Source of the DNA: Bostrychus sinensis
Lineage: Eukaryota > Chordata > Actinopteri > Gobiiformes > Eleotridae
Assembly (NCBI GenBank): GCA_020698575.1
Contig: CM036243.1
Coordinates: 26,147,403 to 26,211,402, forward strand
Reading direction: 5' to 3'
DNA: 64,000 nt
Both the position numbers and the translations under genes were made by a program. The notes below the pieces were generated by a model, which did not search any database, had not been told where the DNA came from, and was given only the letters and a program-made list of their open reading frames with translations. Positions 32,908-46,275 of the stretch are shown here, piece after piece. The first letter of the stretch is position 1; every line of letters starts with the position of its first letter.

Positions 32908-33022
32908 TTGCTTTCTGGGTCACCCCTGCAAAACATCTACCTCCTTGTGTGTGGTGGATTACATATTGATTTGATAAAGGTTTTATGCTGGATGCCCTTC
33001 CTGATGCACTCTCCATTTATCT
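32908..33022 (+). repeat. Dispersed repeat family C, copy 2
   Basis: Carries gttttatgctggatgccctt followed by cctgatgcactctcc. Confidence 0.75.
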
Positions 33023-33984
33023 CCTGACCTCCTGTGGTTGGATTATGCCTTAAAAAATAATTTGTAATTTTACTTAATAGCCTAACTTGGCAATCTCAAA
33101 TGTTTATGTACAGACTGTATTGGCTACTATTCATAACCAGTTTTTGGTTTAGCCTCGCCTGTCTCTTAGCTCCATGTTGTATCAGAGAAATACGGCAGAC
33201 ACATTTTCCAACCCGGAGCAGCGGTGGAGCAGAGTAAATCACATCCACATCGTTGTCAGGAGTGAGAGGAGGAGGATGAGGCGGCGTGAGCGAGCAGCGA
33301 TGAGATCATTGGTGGCCGGGGAGTGATTGTGGCGAGCGGACGAGTATGTACCACCCTGAGAGGGACCAGGTGCTACAGTAAATCACCTTGGAAACGGTCA
33401 CTATGGCAACCTTAAAGACACACATACACATGCACATAGCGCCAGCGCCGAGACGTGCAGCACAGAGATGAGAGATGGACAGCATGTGTGTGTGTGTGAT
33501 ACTAGCAGATTTAAAAATAGGGGAATAGTGTATTAGATAAGGATTGATGTGTTAGTGGGTAATCTAATTGAGGAGGCTGGAAATGGTGCATCTGAATGAC
33601 AGCTCTGATCCGAAGCAGGTGGACTGTTCTCTTCGCTTCTCTCCGTCTTTTTTCTGTCTCTAAGTGGCTCCCTGTCACACAATAACCTTATTACTACAAC
33701 ATGTTGTGGGGATAAATTTGAAACAAGAAGAGCTGTAAGAACTATGACTCAGACATTGTGCTGTATAGAGAATATAGCATGTTTACATATCCTGCAGCTT
33801 TGCATGTGATATACTGTATGCTGCTTTGAACAATAAACATTAACGGCTGGGCAAGCTCAATTTAAAATATTACTAAACATACAAACACTATCTCCATATC
33901 AGTACTTTTTAGCAATATTTTTACTATTTTCTCCTTATGTCTCAAACTGTGGTACGGTTACTACTGTTGCTCAAGTCCTGTTTT

Positions 33985-34140
33985 AGTTTATTTACAGAGA
34001 GTTATATTCCTGATTAGAAGTTTATACTGCTTAGTCCTGTTTTAGTCCTAGTTTAGTACTGGAATAGTCTTGGTCCAGTCCTAGTTTCATCCTGGTTTAG
34101 TACTTAGCAACGATTTAGGCAGATTTTAAATCATTAGAAA
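33985..34140 (+). repeat. Dispersed repeat family D, copy 1
   Basis: Rich in agtcctggttta-like phrases. It shares atcctggtttagtactta, acgatttaggcagatttta and atcattagaaatggtacttg with 62700-62825. Similar degenerate phrases occur at 20455-20520, and inverted at 51880-52000. Confidence 0.7.
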
Positions 34141-35309
34141 TGGTACTTGGAAAGACGAACATCCATGTGCTGTTGTTGTATCCTAAACACAACATTGGCT
34201 CAAACATGCAAAGAGCAATAAAAAACTGCACTATAATAATTGGACGAGATACAGCCTCAATATTAAGGACAATAATTCCCTTCCAAAATGGTTGGATCAT
34301 TTGATGCCACTAATTTTCATATCATATCACTGTACTGTCTCGCCTGCAAGTACATGGGTCAGAACAGATCAGATGGGAAGTGACAGTGGGTATAACAAAT
34401 TAACGTATAATTGAATGCTGTTGGGACACTTTTGGCTTTTTCCTTATGGAGTCGCTACAGCAATTGACCTGGGCTTAGGACCAGCGGAAGGAGTACAAGT
34501 GGCTGGATTTGGACACAAAAATCAGGAATGTAGACGCCACTTGTTCTTTTTCTCTTTGACATAAAAATGAATTACAAATCTTGGTTAGTGAGATTTCTGC
34601 CACTTTAGACTTGCACTTGGACTCTACCAGCAGCCATTAGCTAACAGCATGGGCTTCTGTGTGCTCTGCAGTGTTGTAAACAATATAATTTGCTATTATG
34701 CTAGCAAAAGCTGCATCACTTTTTGTCCGCACAGCTAATTGCCGACAGATTTGTACTGCATACGCTCTGTCCTACAGCTGCATAAGGACTATAGCCTCAG
34801 CCCTGCGAGTATTCCGACTCTTCCCGGAGAGAATTCCCAACTCCGGGCTCTGAATTATTCACAGCTGCGATCAGTGCCATTACACGGCTGTTAACCGAGG
34901 GAAGGATACTTTCCTCACATCTGTCTGTCCTCCGCTCCCTCTGTTTACCTCACCCACTCTCTCTCGTTATGACACTAAACTGTCTTTTTATCCACCCAGC
35001 CATCCCAGCGCCCTCCTCTTCAATTTTCTCTGTATGATCCCTCTGTTCCCTCCTCGTCTTGATTAACCCTTTCCATCTCATTCATATTTTTTTTTCCCAT
35101 CAGCCCCCTCTCCTATTTGCCTTGACACATCCGGCAGGTCTGCCTCTCTTGTATTGAGTCCATCCATCTCTCCCTTTTACCCTTTGTTCAAACCTAGAGC
35201 AAATCTGCCCATCTACCCCCATCTCACTCACCACATATGTCTCTGTTGTTTGTTTTCCTAGCCATATTACATTGATAGTTCAGCCCCACTAAGCCTGTGC
35301 AGTTTTTGA

Positions 35310-35380
35310 GTCAGTCCCAAGCTTGGATAAATAGGTTGCATCAGAAAAGGCATCTGGTGTAAAAAAGTATGTCAAATAAA
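35310..35380 (-). repeat. Dispersed repeat family C, copy on minus strand
   Basis: cccaagcttggataaatagg then gcatcagaaaaggcatctgg, the reverse complement of the family C order. Confidence 0.7.
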
Positions 35381-38148
35381 CATGTAATCAAGATGCCAAA
35401 TATGGTTTTATGATGTGACAGACAATGCAAGACAGACCAGAGATTTTACCTAACTTCAATGCAATACTTAATACTAATTCAAGACTAACTTCCTTCTTTG
35501 TATCTTATCAACAGCTGCATAACCTCCAGTCCACCCCTCTTTGTCTGAGAAGCCACTGTCATAGCCCCTCATTACGGTTCCTCCTCCTCCAGAGAAGCCA
35601 TTAGGTGCTGCTGTAAGGCTATCACTCTTCTGGTCTGCTCTTTCTTTCTCTCTCTCTCTCTCCCTGCCGTAGTCTCAGGACGATATAGATTCCCTCCTTT
35701 CTCTCTTCTTTTTTCTCTCCATCTTCCTCTGTGTTTCTTCAGGTGCTCGTCCCCTCCTCCTCTTTCTCCTCTTTTTGGCTCTGTATGAATCACCTGACTG
35801 CTTCCTTTCCTCTATTCCCTCCCTCCATCTTGAGTTCTCCACCTCTCTGACAACCCCCCACCATCGCTGTGTATCCTGCTGTATTCCAGAGAGATAGCCC
35901 TGTGTGTGTCTATGGACCAGTATAGACTCTATATGTCTATAACTCTATTACACTACTGCTGCTACTGCAGCTGCTAGTGCCATCACATGTTCAAATGTAT
36001 TTACACTTATATTTATGGGAACAGACACATGAGCAATTCACAATATTTCTGCCAAAAATCACTCGCATCTGCTAAAAATTAAGTTAATGGATTTAGAGAG
36101 GGGGAAATTGCCATTATTGTGCAAGGTTTTACACCTAGCAAGACGATGCCCCCAGTGTATCCAGGGGGAGCCCCCACTATTATGCATTGCTACAGGGAGG
36201 TCTTCAAGGTCCTCCTAAGTCCCCATGGAGGATTCCGGGGCAGTTTTACAGGCAAACTGTGGGATTTTTGAGAGGGTGAGGCAGCCTCTGCTGAGTCACA
36301 GGCCTGTTGACTTGGCGGGGCAATAAAATGGGCTGGGGTGCTACATTTTGTCTTTAAATATGTCTAGTGTGTGACAGCTCTGCTTTTTTTTTTTGGTATG
36401 TTGTTCTTTTTGTTTTGTGTTTGTTCCTGTTTATATTTGTATAACACAATAAAAAAGAAAAGAAATAGAGCAACAAAAGCAGCAAATTTGCCAATGACTT
36501 AAATATTAAAATAATACATTCACTTAAACAAGTAAATGAGTCACTGGAGCACTATACAGTTCAAGGATAATCTATTTCTTTACAAGTCATTCATTGAAAA
36601 AAATCTTTCATTGCCCTTTTACCACTGACTACAATGGCCTCTGCCGCTATGTTTTTTGTTTTGTTTTGTTTTTTTAGCAAAATGGCCTACATTGTAATAA
36701 ATCCAATTACTTTATCCTGCAAAACCTCCACCAATCACACATTATCTCCGGTGCACCACCTATCCTTACTTTCTTTTGTCTTACACATTTAGCTGCCTTT
36801 TTATGCGCAGCACCTTCAGCTATCTCCATCGCCCCCGACGCTCCCCATCTCTGTACACCATTAATCTCTCCTCCTCCTCCTTTACCTTGGCCGTTAAGCT
36901 TCTCCTATGTAACACTATGGGGTGAGAGAAAGAGGCCTACACACACAGAGAGAGTAAGGGGGAGAGAATGACCATTATCTAAGCCAGCATCTCCAATAAT
37001 TCCACAGCAGCCTATTATCCACAATAGAGCCAAAATGGCCTTTGGTAATATGATGAAATCTGCCGTAAAAAAGGAGAAATGAGACTAAAAGCGTCAGAGT
37101 GTAGAAAAACCGCCATTCCTCAGCTGCTTTATCACATTATTGCATCCTACTCATCCCTCTCTGTCTGCCTCCCTCCCATATCCAGTGCATTACCGTCTTT
37201 CTCCCAATCCTGTTTTCTTTTTTTTTGCGCTGTGGTTGTTTTTTGCCGATACCCCTCCCTCCATAAATCAGTGCTCCTCTGTAGCATCTCCCAGTCCTTT
37301 ACTCTCTCCTCTGTGCTCTCAAAATGCACAAAATGGAAATTCCATTAAACTAAGTGTGGGGTTGCTCTGTTTCTAATGCGGCTAAAACGCTAATCCAAAA
37401 CTGCAAAAGGACCTTCCAGTCACTACCACAAATAGGTGCAGCGAAAACAATTGCTCACAGCTGCTGCATCTGCCAGTGGTGGTGGAGGTGCTGTGGGGGT
37501 TTGAGAGAGGGAGAGCTCAGAGAGAGGCGCATGCCGACCCCCCCCGCCTTCCGTCCTGCCCCTCCTCCACGGCACTGTCCCGAGGGAGGTGCAGAGGTGA
37601 TGTATAGACCCTTTCCTGATCGCACGACTCAGCAGAACAGATGGACAGAGAGCAGCGTACCGAACAAAAGGGTGTGTATGCAAATCAGCGCATCACATTT
37701 GAAGATACCACAAGATTGTTTTAATAATCTTTGAAATTAATTGTGTTTGAATCTCAGTGAGTGTTTGAACTGTATATGAGCACACTTACACTGCGGAAGA
37801 AGATGTCTGTAGTGTCTGCTATTGAGGCATATTGATTGGCTTGTCAGCACGCACCTGTCCTAGTTGACAAGTCTATTCAAAACACAGCTACAAGGCTATT
37901 GCTCCTATAGCTGTAGAGCACATTTAGTCAGGGAGGTATTCACTGTGCACTGTTTTCATATAGGCCTCTGCTTCTCTGTATAGCCATAAGTTAATATAAG
38001 TGCAAATCCATAAAGATAGAATTCTTGGAGTGAAGCTGTTATGATAACCATATGGTGGCTGGCTGCACAATATTAATAATTCAATACAGTGATAACACTG
38101 TATAGCCCGTCTCTTAAATTTTTGTCATTACCTACAAAAGGGTTACTG

Positions 38149-38220
38149 GCCAGTTCCATGCCTGGATAAATGGAGAGGATTGTATCAGGATGGGCATCCA
38201 CCGTAAAAAGTATGCTAAAT
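38149..38220 (-). repeat. Dispersed repeat family C, copy on minus strand
   Basis: gcctggataaatggagagga then caggatgggcatccaccgta. Confidence 0.72.
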
Positions 38221-38244
38221 TGATATGCTAATCCCTACACACTA

Positions 38245-38510
38245 AAGTAAGTAAAGTGCTTTATTTGTCATTATACATACAAGGAGTACAACAAAATTGC
38301 AGTAGATCAGATGGAGGGTTAGTCCTGAGGCAAGTGACCCACATGTTGTTGGTGGTAGGGGAAATCAGAGCATTCGGAGGAAACCTACGCAGACATGGGG
38401 AGAACATGCCAACTCCACAAAGAAAGGCCCCATACAATCTGGGAACTGAACCCAGGAGGCAAGACCAGGAGGCAAAACCACTGCGCCACCGTGCCGCCCA
38501 GGCGAGGTGG
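38245..38510 (-). repeat. Dispersed teleost repeat ending in the GGCGGCACGGTGGCGCAGTGG head
   Basis: On the minus strand it starts ggcggcacggtggcgcagtg. It continues to the phrases for gttctccccatgtctgcg and ggtttcctccgaatgctc, a very abundant fish repeat. At its low-coordinate side it joins gtgctttatttgtcattata, another common repeat tail. Confidence 0.8.
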
Positions 38511-39575
38511 AAGGTGTTTTGCCATGGCCGCCCTGAAAGGTAAAAGCCAAAAGGAAAGAAGACAGTGTTTTTTTTAAACAGATTTTATTAATGTGATGCA
38601 TCTAAATCTCACACATAACAATTGGTTTAAGTTTTCATAGTTTGCATCACAACTGCTGTTACTTTCAAGGTCTAAATTTTGACAAAAAAATCAACATGCA
38701 ATTTTCAAAAACCACTGGGAAGCCACGTTTCAGATGTGTCAACGATGAAGACGTGTTACTTAAGCCCTAAATATAAGGTATATGATATTCTGGAGGTTAA
38801 GAGAGGGGTAAACTTCAAAGACAGATGGGGAATGATGTGCTACAAATGCCCCAGCCCTGCAAACTTAAGAGGTGAGCCAACAATTTGTTATCTCCACTCC
38901 TGGGACATTTCACAAGGTCAAAAATACAGACCTTGTCCCGAACAGACCCATGTTTAACGTAAACCTGAACTCGCATAAATTAATCTTTCAAAAAGGGACC
39001 AGAGAATAATTATCTTTGATCATTAGCAAACAAACACCTATTAGCATATCCAACAGACAGTGGGCAACATTCATTTGAAGTTTGTCTCTGGTCTCGCGAC
39101 AAATGTGAATTTGATATGAATAGTCATTTTAGATCTGCGTTGATCACCACCAGCTAATCATCCATTATGGACATAAATGTAATCTGTCTGCTCGAAATCA
39201 GACTGATAAATAGACACAATCTAACTGAGGCAAAGAGCTAAAAGGCCACTTAACGCTAAAAGGGACGTCTTTAGGTTTGGACAGAGAGGCCGAACGCATC
39301 TGGAAACCCTTTGGGAAAAATGCAGCCGAAAAGGACAAACAACTGATTAGAGAGCTTTACATACAATCTTTGCTCATTAGTACTAACGTCAGGAAAACCA
39401 CTGTTATCAAGACGACCACGGTCATCGAGACAATAATACTACAATTATCACATTTAATAGCTGCAAACACAAATTAAGCATTTGCCAGTGAAGCATTAAA
39501 TCAGTAGCTTGGTAGAAACTTCTTTTTAAATGAGATGTTAAACCCACTGCAAGTTAGTCTCTTCAATCATCCCTA

Positions 39576-40030
39576 ACATTATGACCAACTGCCTGTTACT
39601 GGTGATCATAATGTTATATGTTATGACCACCTGACCAATATGCAGCCCAGTAGACAACAAACTATGATGCACTGTGTATTCACCTTTCTATCAAAACCAG
39701 CATGAACGTCTCCATCAGTTTGTGCTACAGTAGCTTGTCTGTTGGATCAGACCACACAACCAGCCTGTTCCCCCCTTTTCTTTCTTTTACCACTTTTGAT
39801 AAATACTGACTGTTGTTGAGTAACCCCCCCTCCCCCAAAAGCTGCATTTTTGGAGATGATCTGACCCAGTTATGAATATTTGTTCCTTGTCAAACTCACT
39901 CAAATCCTTATGATTGCCCATTTTTCCTCCAACACATCAACTTTGAGGACACATATGCTCACTTGCCCACCCACTAACAGGTGCCATGATGAACAGATAA
40001 TCTGTCATATCCGTCAGTGGTCATAATGTT
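39576..40030 (+). repeat. Dispersed repeat family A, copy 2
   Basis: acattatgaccaactgcctg on the left and gtggtcataatgtt on the right. It shares gatgcactgtgtattc and cccactaacaggtgccatga with copy 1. Confidence 0.8.
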
Positions 40031-40350
40031 AATGCTATCTCAATGCTGGCTATCATTTTGTTGAGTCTATAGTGCATATTTTCAGAGTGACGGAACAATA
40101 CAGTTTCTTTAATGGTTAATAAGCTTCATAGCGGTGTGATTTTCTTGCTTAAAAGTTCACCTGTGTAGCTACTGTCAGGCTGTAATTGTGCTTTAGCCGG
40201 CACTTATGTGATGTCAGTTTCCTGTAGCAAGTCTTCGAACTCACACTAACCACTAATTATTTCGACTACTATGTAGCTGGAGACCCTTCCCCAAGCTGGC
40301 TTATCCTTTCTACAAAACAAGAGCAATTGAGGAGTGGTTAAGTGAAAGGT

Positions 40351-40375
40351 GGGGGTGGGGGGTGGGGGGGGTGGG
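40351..40375 (+). other. G-quadruplex-like tract
   Basis: Four G tracts of 5, 6, 8 and 3 bases separated by single T residues. This is the pattern of a very stable parallel G-quadruplex. It lies on the template strand relative to maml3. Confidence 0.8.
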
Positions 40376-42894
40376 TGAAGGAACAGCATGGGGACGGACA
40401 GAGGGGAGCACTGTTGATAAAGGAAAAGGAGCAAACAGGAGACGAGGGTGGAGAGGGAGGGGATATGTATAGGGGAAATTGTTTTTGAAGGAGTGGACTG
40501 TTGAGCCCAACCTAGAAGGAGGAATAGACGTGTAAACAAACAGTGGCTATAGGGACAAACACACAGACAGAGAGAGAGAGAGAGGGAGAGGGAGAGGGAG
40601 CAGGGAGGGGAAGATGGAGGCCGAGTGGGAGGAAGAAAACAGGCTCGATCATGTGTTTAAGTCAACAACAGCAAGAGAAAACCTCAACAGAGAGAGCGAG
40701 AGGTGTGGGCGGGAAAACTCTCCACCGAGAGAGGAGACAACTGGAGAAGAAGAACCTTTTAATGTGACTTTTTATAACGGGATATGTGCGCCTCGTGTGT
40801 TGTATGTTGATCTACCTCTATACAACAAAGTGAGGTAGCAACAGGGGTTGGAAAGGGCGCCTACAGCAGATTAACACAAAAAATACAGTGTTAGATGTGC
40901 ACAAAGGGACAAAGAGGCAGATATTAGATAGGTCAACACACCACGTTAATTTTCAGGCCAATTGCAGATGCACAGTTAAATTTCAATTTCACATAGACAC
41001 ATCATTACATAATCAACACCTTGAGTAGATTGTAAATGATGCTATGTCATGCTAGATGCTGGTCAGGCTTTTTGACAATATACCTCTCATCAGTATTGGG
41101 ATATCCTGCTATAAACATTACACATACTTCACTATACTTTCATCCCATAAAGAAAGGTGTGACAGTGAACCCAGAAACTGCCGGGGGGAGACGAAATGAG
41201 GCAAGGAGGTCACAGAGTGGTATGTCCCAAGAGACCTGTGTTGGGCATTTAACCCCATTATTAAAGGCTTTCTACAAAAGATTTTCAGGTGACGGTAAAC
41301 AAGCCTGCCCTTTGCCCGACTCAATTTTTGTCATTTTCACCATTACAATGTCAAACCTAGCTTAATTAAATTTTTGAATAAAGTCTAGTCACATATAGTT
41401 GTAAATAGTGAAATGCAGACAGAGGGTAACTGGGATACAAATACATCCTACCTCTATATTGTTGATGTGTCATAGGTGTGTCATTGGTAGTGAGACAAAG
41501 AACCACAAATAGATCATAATAAAGCTTGAAAGAGGTGTATAATGTAGAGAGACTGGTGTATACGGTGAGTGAGGGAAGCCATAGGAAGTAGCGAGTCCGT
41601 GCAGTTGCAGTGACAGCATGGAGAGAGAGAAATTAGGAGAAGTGAAGGAGCAGAGGAGTGTAGCAGTGATGGGGGTGGTGGGAATTAAACGACAAGAAGA
41701 AAAACTAATTATTCTGTGATTCTGCTAATTAGCTCTGGCTTTACTGACAAGCTCTGCACGGCACCAGACGTTTACCAAAGGATTCGCACTACCCTGATGG
41801 CCCGGGTGGGTGGGACGAGAGGAGAGAGAGATGGAGATAGACAGAAAGAAAGACAGCTCATGAATAGGCAGGAATTGAAAAGTCGAGGAGTACGAGGAGG
41901 AGGTGGTGGTGAGGATGCAGGGCTGAAGTTACCTGAAACCAGCCAATCATCTGAGAGAGAAACAGCGAGACAGATTTTTGGACCCATGGGACCGGCTTGT
42001 AATATGTGTTTACCCATGCATTGAGCAGCTTTTCCATAAACTAACAATCAAAAAGCCTCATTTAGACTCTCAGAAAGGCAGATAATGCACACAGTGGCAT
42101 GTCAATGAGAGGAAGTCAACCTAATAACTGCTGCAAGACGTCAGTGTGTTTGTCATTTAAGGATTATTAGCGAGAACATAACAATGGCTTCTTGTTGTCT
42201 GCTATCATGTTAGTGTTTTAACTTTTACGCAGGAGTGGTCCATCTTTATTAGACAACACTAACTTCATAGGAGGTCAATTTAGCTTAAAGACTGTATGTA
42301 AAATTGGCTAAATATCAGGTCCTAAGAGACAATGGCACCCCTCCTATTGAATTTAGTCAAAATCAATCGACCAATAACAACTGCAGATATACTGTATATT
42401 CAAAACAACCAATATACTACTGCTTGATACTGCTCTGTTTTGAATATCAAGTCCTGTGAGTCGTATGTAGTGTTTTCAAATGTCTTGTATGCAATTACAG
42501 GGTCTGCAACATATCACAACAACAAGGAATTGTTGACTATTGTTGAATAACATCTGAGGTTGAACATGTGGCGAAGAATTCTGGGAGCTGTAGTCAACAT
42601 CAACAAGTACTGTATAGATGCACCTTTGACAGCACTACAACACTGATTATCTACCAAGACAGCTGCTGGGTTCACTGATATATCATTGAACATTTTCTTT
42701 TTCAGTAGAGAACAATTTACAGTGGTCAGATACATGGCGTCACATAACGTAAAAGCTTGTTGTTACCAAATAACCTACTACAGTCTAACTTCAGAGCTCT
42801 AGTGGAGCCTGGATATGGATGGGGCAGGGCTGTATTAGGCAAATAGGTGAGCTGGACAATAGATGATTCATAGTTTGATGACCATTCTGTAGGT

Positions 42895-42965
42895 CAGGTC
42901 AGGTCAGCTTTATTTATATAGCACATTTACAACAACCACAGGCGCCCAAAGCGCTTTACACAAAA
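42895..42965. repeat. Dispersed repeat with the tatatagcac...aaagcgctttacac core
   Basis: ctttatttatatagcacatt then gcccaaagcgctttacac. Same family as the block inside the minisatellite near 29530-29575. Confidence 0.75.
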
Positions 42966-43904
42966 ATACAACAGTATAACAGAGTAAAAAAAAACAAGAA
43001 ACAAACGGCAATAATAAATACAGAATACTGTATACTCTTGACTTGTTCCAAAGATATTATACAAAAACACAGTGTTGGTTAGCAAACAACTAATATTTTT
43101 CCCATTTAGATCCATGTCAATTTGTGCAAATAATAAAAAATAAAAAGTAACTAGAACATGCAACTTTATAGAGAAAAGAACCTTGAACTTGAATTTCAGT
43201 TTTCCAATATGCAGAGATAGAAAAAAACACATACTTGTAGTAATGGTAGTAAACGTTATACTTAATGCTTTTTTACTTTTGCTCAAGTAACATATTAGTT
43301 CAATAGTTTTACTTCTATTTGAGTAACATTATTTTTAAGTTCTAACCCTTCCCAGCTTTACTTCACTATATTCACATAACATTTTTTTCCACACCTAAAT
43401 CTGCTAATCATGTGCCGACAGCTACAGCCATTCTATCGTAACACTGCAACCTAGTCTGCGCGCTCAGAAGAAGACAAACTTTATAGAGGAAGCATGTCTG
43501 TCCATAGGGCTCATTTGCAGTAGTGTGTTTCTTTCGGCAGTTGAGGCAGTGTACGCCACGTGCCGGGAACGTGGAGCTCAACAAAGCATTCGTTTACTGA
43601 TCACATACACACACACTGGTGCACACACACAGATGCAGCAGCTAATGGTTACTGCTAGATCCGAGCACGAGTGAGAGGGGCTGAAATGAAAGAGAGGGGT
43701 TAAGTCTCTGAGTATGGAGGGATTTAGACCTCAAACAGTCAGAGGAAAAAAGACGAGCTGAGAGAGTGAGAGAGTGAGAGAGTGTGAGAGAGCGAGAGAG
43801 CAAGAGGGAGAGGGGTAGGGGAATGAGTCACGGAGCATGTAAGTGTTTAACTATACCGTACCAGGGGTAGTTAGTGATAGGGAAAATCTAGGGGCAGGCG
43901 TGGA

Positions 43905-44035
43905 AGAAGTACTCAAAATACGTACTTAAATAAAAGTACTGCTACTTCAGACTAATAATACTTGAGTAGAAGTAAAAGTACTCAACAAAATTGTTACTAG
44001 AATAAAAGTAAAATGCGTATAAAATTCACTTAAAG
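43905..44035 (+). repeat. Dispersed AAGTACTC-type repeat
   Basis: gtggaagaagtactcaaaat, then several agtaaaagtact phrases. An inverted relative occurs at 43240-43390. Confidence 0.75.
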
Positions 44036-46275
44036 GTACTAGAAGCAGCCTGCGCTCGCACTGGTTAAAAACGGTACTGCAGTCTAAATCAAAACAATGG
44101 TCTCATGGGTTGGTTTTGTAGCTCTGTGTTAGCTGTGTCCTATAACTGCTGCATGTACATACTGGCCTGTGTGGCAACCATTCTTCTTTTCTGATTGGAC
44201 AATCAGTGATGCAAGGGTTTTAGAATCAAAACAAAACTGTAAATATAAACAAATTGGACCTTATGCAATTTAAAAAAAAATTGTGAATAAATCAGCTGTA
44301 CTATTGTTAAAACTAATATTTAATTTAATCATGTTTACATCATATCTGGGGACACATTTGGATAATTAATTTGAAGTATTACAAAAATATACTGCTCATA
44401 GCACCTTTAAGTACAGCACCTTTAATGTAAATAATTTTTAAAATAGCATAGCAAATTCTACAACTACTATTACTACTACTGCCACTACTGTTTTTCTTCT
44501 ACTGCCACTTCTACTAATACTACTCCACACCAAAACCTGGACTGGAACCTACTGGTTGTGAGGTGAGAGCTACCACCAAGGTAAAAAATACTTTTATGTG
44601 GTTAAAAGGTAACATGTTATCCTCCAAAATGTTCTCAGTTATAAGTAAAAAGAAACTGTTTGCTCTTTCTGAAAAAACTCTTTATCCAAGCTTGGGACCG
44701 GCACTTATTGTAGCTGCAGTTTTGGCTCCATGTCAGATAGTAAGTCAGGTAGTGTGCACCAAGAACGCTTTTTTTGACTGTGCCTCCTGACACAGTTGAA
44801 GAAGAAAAAATAGGAGGAATATCCATGCCTTTCAATTCTGTCTCTCTGTCTCATTGCTGCTTCCTTCCTTGTGGCACAAACGGATACGGATGCTCTTCTA
44901 AACAGATGACGTATCCCAGATTATTGACCCCTTTATATTGATAAGTTCCACTTTTCTTTGTGTGTGTCGAGTGTGCGTGTTTGTCCTGGGAGACTAATGT
45001 TATGCCTCTAGTTTCTGCTGCAGAGAAATCAATGGCAACTCAAGCCTTTCCACCTTAGAAAACCAATGATTGTGCGGTTAGTAACACAGACATGTTGTTA
45101 GCGGGTATTTGCAAACTATCTTCACCAAAGCAACAAAGATAGCTAGTGGGATAATTCATAGATGATGATAAGATGTTAAGATGATGATAAGAGTCTGCTA
45201 ATGTTTCAGAGTGGTTCATTAGCGCTGGTGGCTAACATAAGCTAATGCAAGAGGTCCAGAAAGAGAGCCATTTGTGCAGTGGCTGTTCAGATTGATTGAG
45301 GGTGGGTGAAAGCGGCATATTGTAGCATCGTTAGCCTAGCTCATTGACCATATGGAGATCAATACAGTGAGCAGCCCGAGGACAGTCAGAAAGGCAAGCA
45401 TACACACATAGCACAACTAGAACACACAAACACAGCTCTATGGGCAAACAAAGAGGGAACAGCGGCCGCTCACGTCCTCAAGCAGCCCGCGGTCTAAATA
45501 ATGTTAATGATTTGACCATTAGGATGGAGGCATGAATCAGTGGTAATGGCTACAACAGAGTGGCTCTATTGATAAATTGTTACACATGTTCAGGCACGTA
45601 CAGGCACTGACAGAGAGAAGAGGCTAACAATCGCACAACAAAAGACAACTGCTGTTCTTCCGCATTAGGACGATGGCTATACATGATTATTATTTTCTCT
45701 ACTGACAGAATCTTGGTACAAGTACCAATTTCATTTGAATCAAAAGGCATGTATACTCAGTGTCTGAGAAGTTTTGGAGGTTGATATGAAAACTCTGCTA
45801 CCATTGTCAAGTTTCAAAATCAAAAATAAGTATTTTTTGCATCAACTGGTAGCGGCTTTTGTTGTGGATGGGACATTAAACGTAGGACAATATAAGACTA
45901 GACACAATATAAGTTGTCCGCTTTGACCAAAATAGATTTAAACATGATAGTTCAACTGAATGCTCAGTCAAGTTTGTCAAGCTAAATACAGTTATACAAC
46001 AATAGCTACAATAGGTATAGGTTTAGCTTAGTCCAGCTATGGTCAGATTGGTACCTAAACTATTTCAGAAGAACAATCTCATGGACAGATTTACAAACCT
46101 TTGGTATCTTTTCTAATGTAAAATGGTCTTGTCCTGCCTAAACATAAGCATGTTTTTATTTTGGGTTAAGGTAGGGTTTAGGTTACAGGAAAGTGTTTTC
46201 TATATTAAATCTGGTTTCATGCCAGATGCCCTTCTTGACACAACACTCTTTTATCCAGGCTTGGGACCAACACAA

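Larger units (their letters stand above)
28501..34500 (-). other. maml3 upstream intron, part 2
   Basis: No exon seen. Contains a 146-bp tandem duplication (28921-29212), a minisatellite with inverted copies (29455-29845), and dispersed repeats at 30357-30470, 32118-32270, 32908-33022, 33985-34140 and 34415-34500. 30.5-32.1 and 33.1-33.9 kb hold nothing recognised. Confidence 0.75.
34501..45000 (-). other. maml3 upstream intron, part 3
   Basis: No exon seen. Contains repeats at 35310-35380, 38149-38510, 39576-40030, 42895-42965 and 43240-44035, a G-quadruplex-like tract (40351-40375) and a purine-rich patch at 40568-40610. Non-repetitive candidate regulatory stretches lie at 34790-34930, 36950-37090 and 39000-39440. 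A short GC-richer block at 36120-36350 looks transposon-derived but was not identified. Confidence 0.72.

Noticed and set aside
36120..36350. GC-richer block resembling a retroelement fragment
   Set aside because: No open frame, terminal repeat or recognisable domain could be shown.
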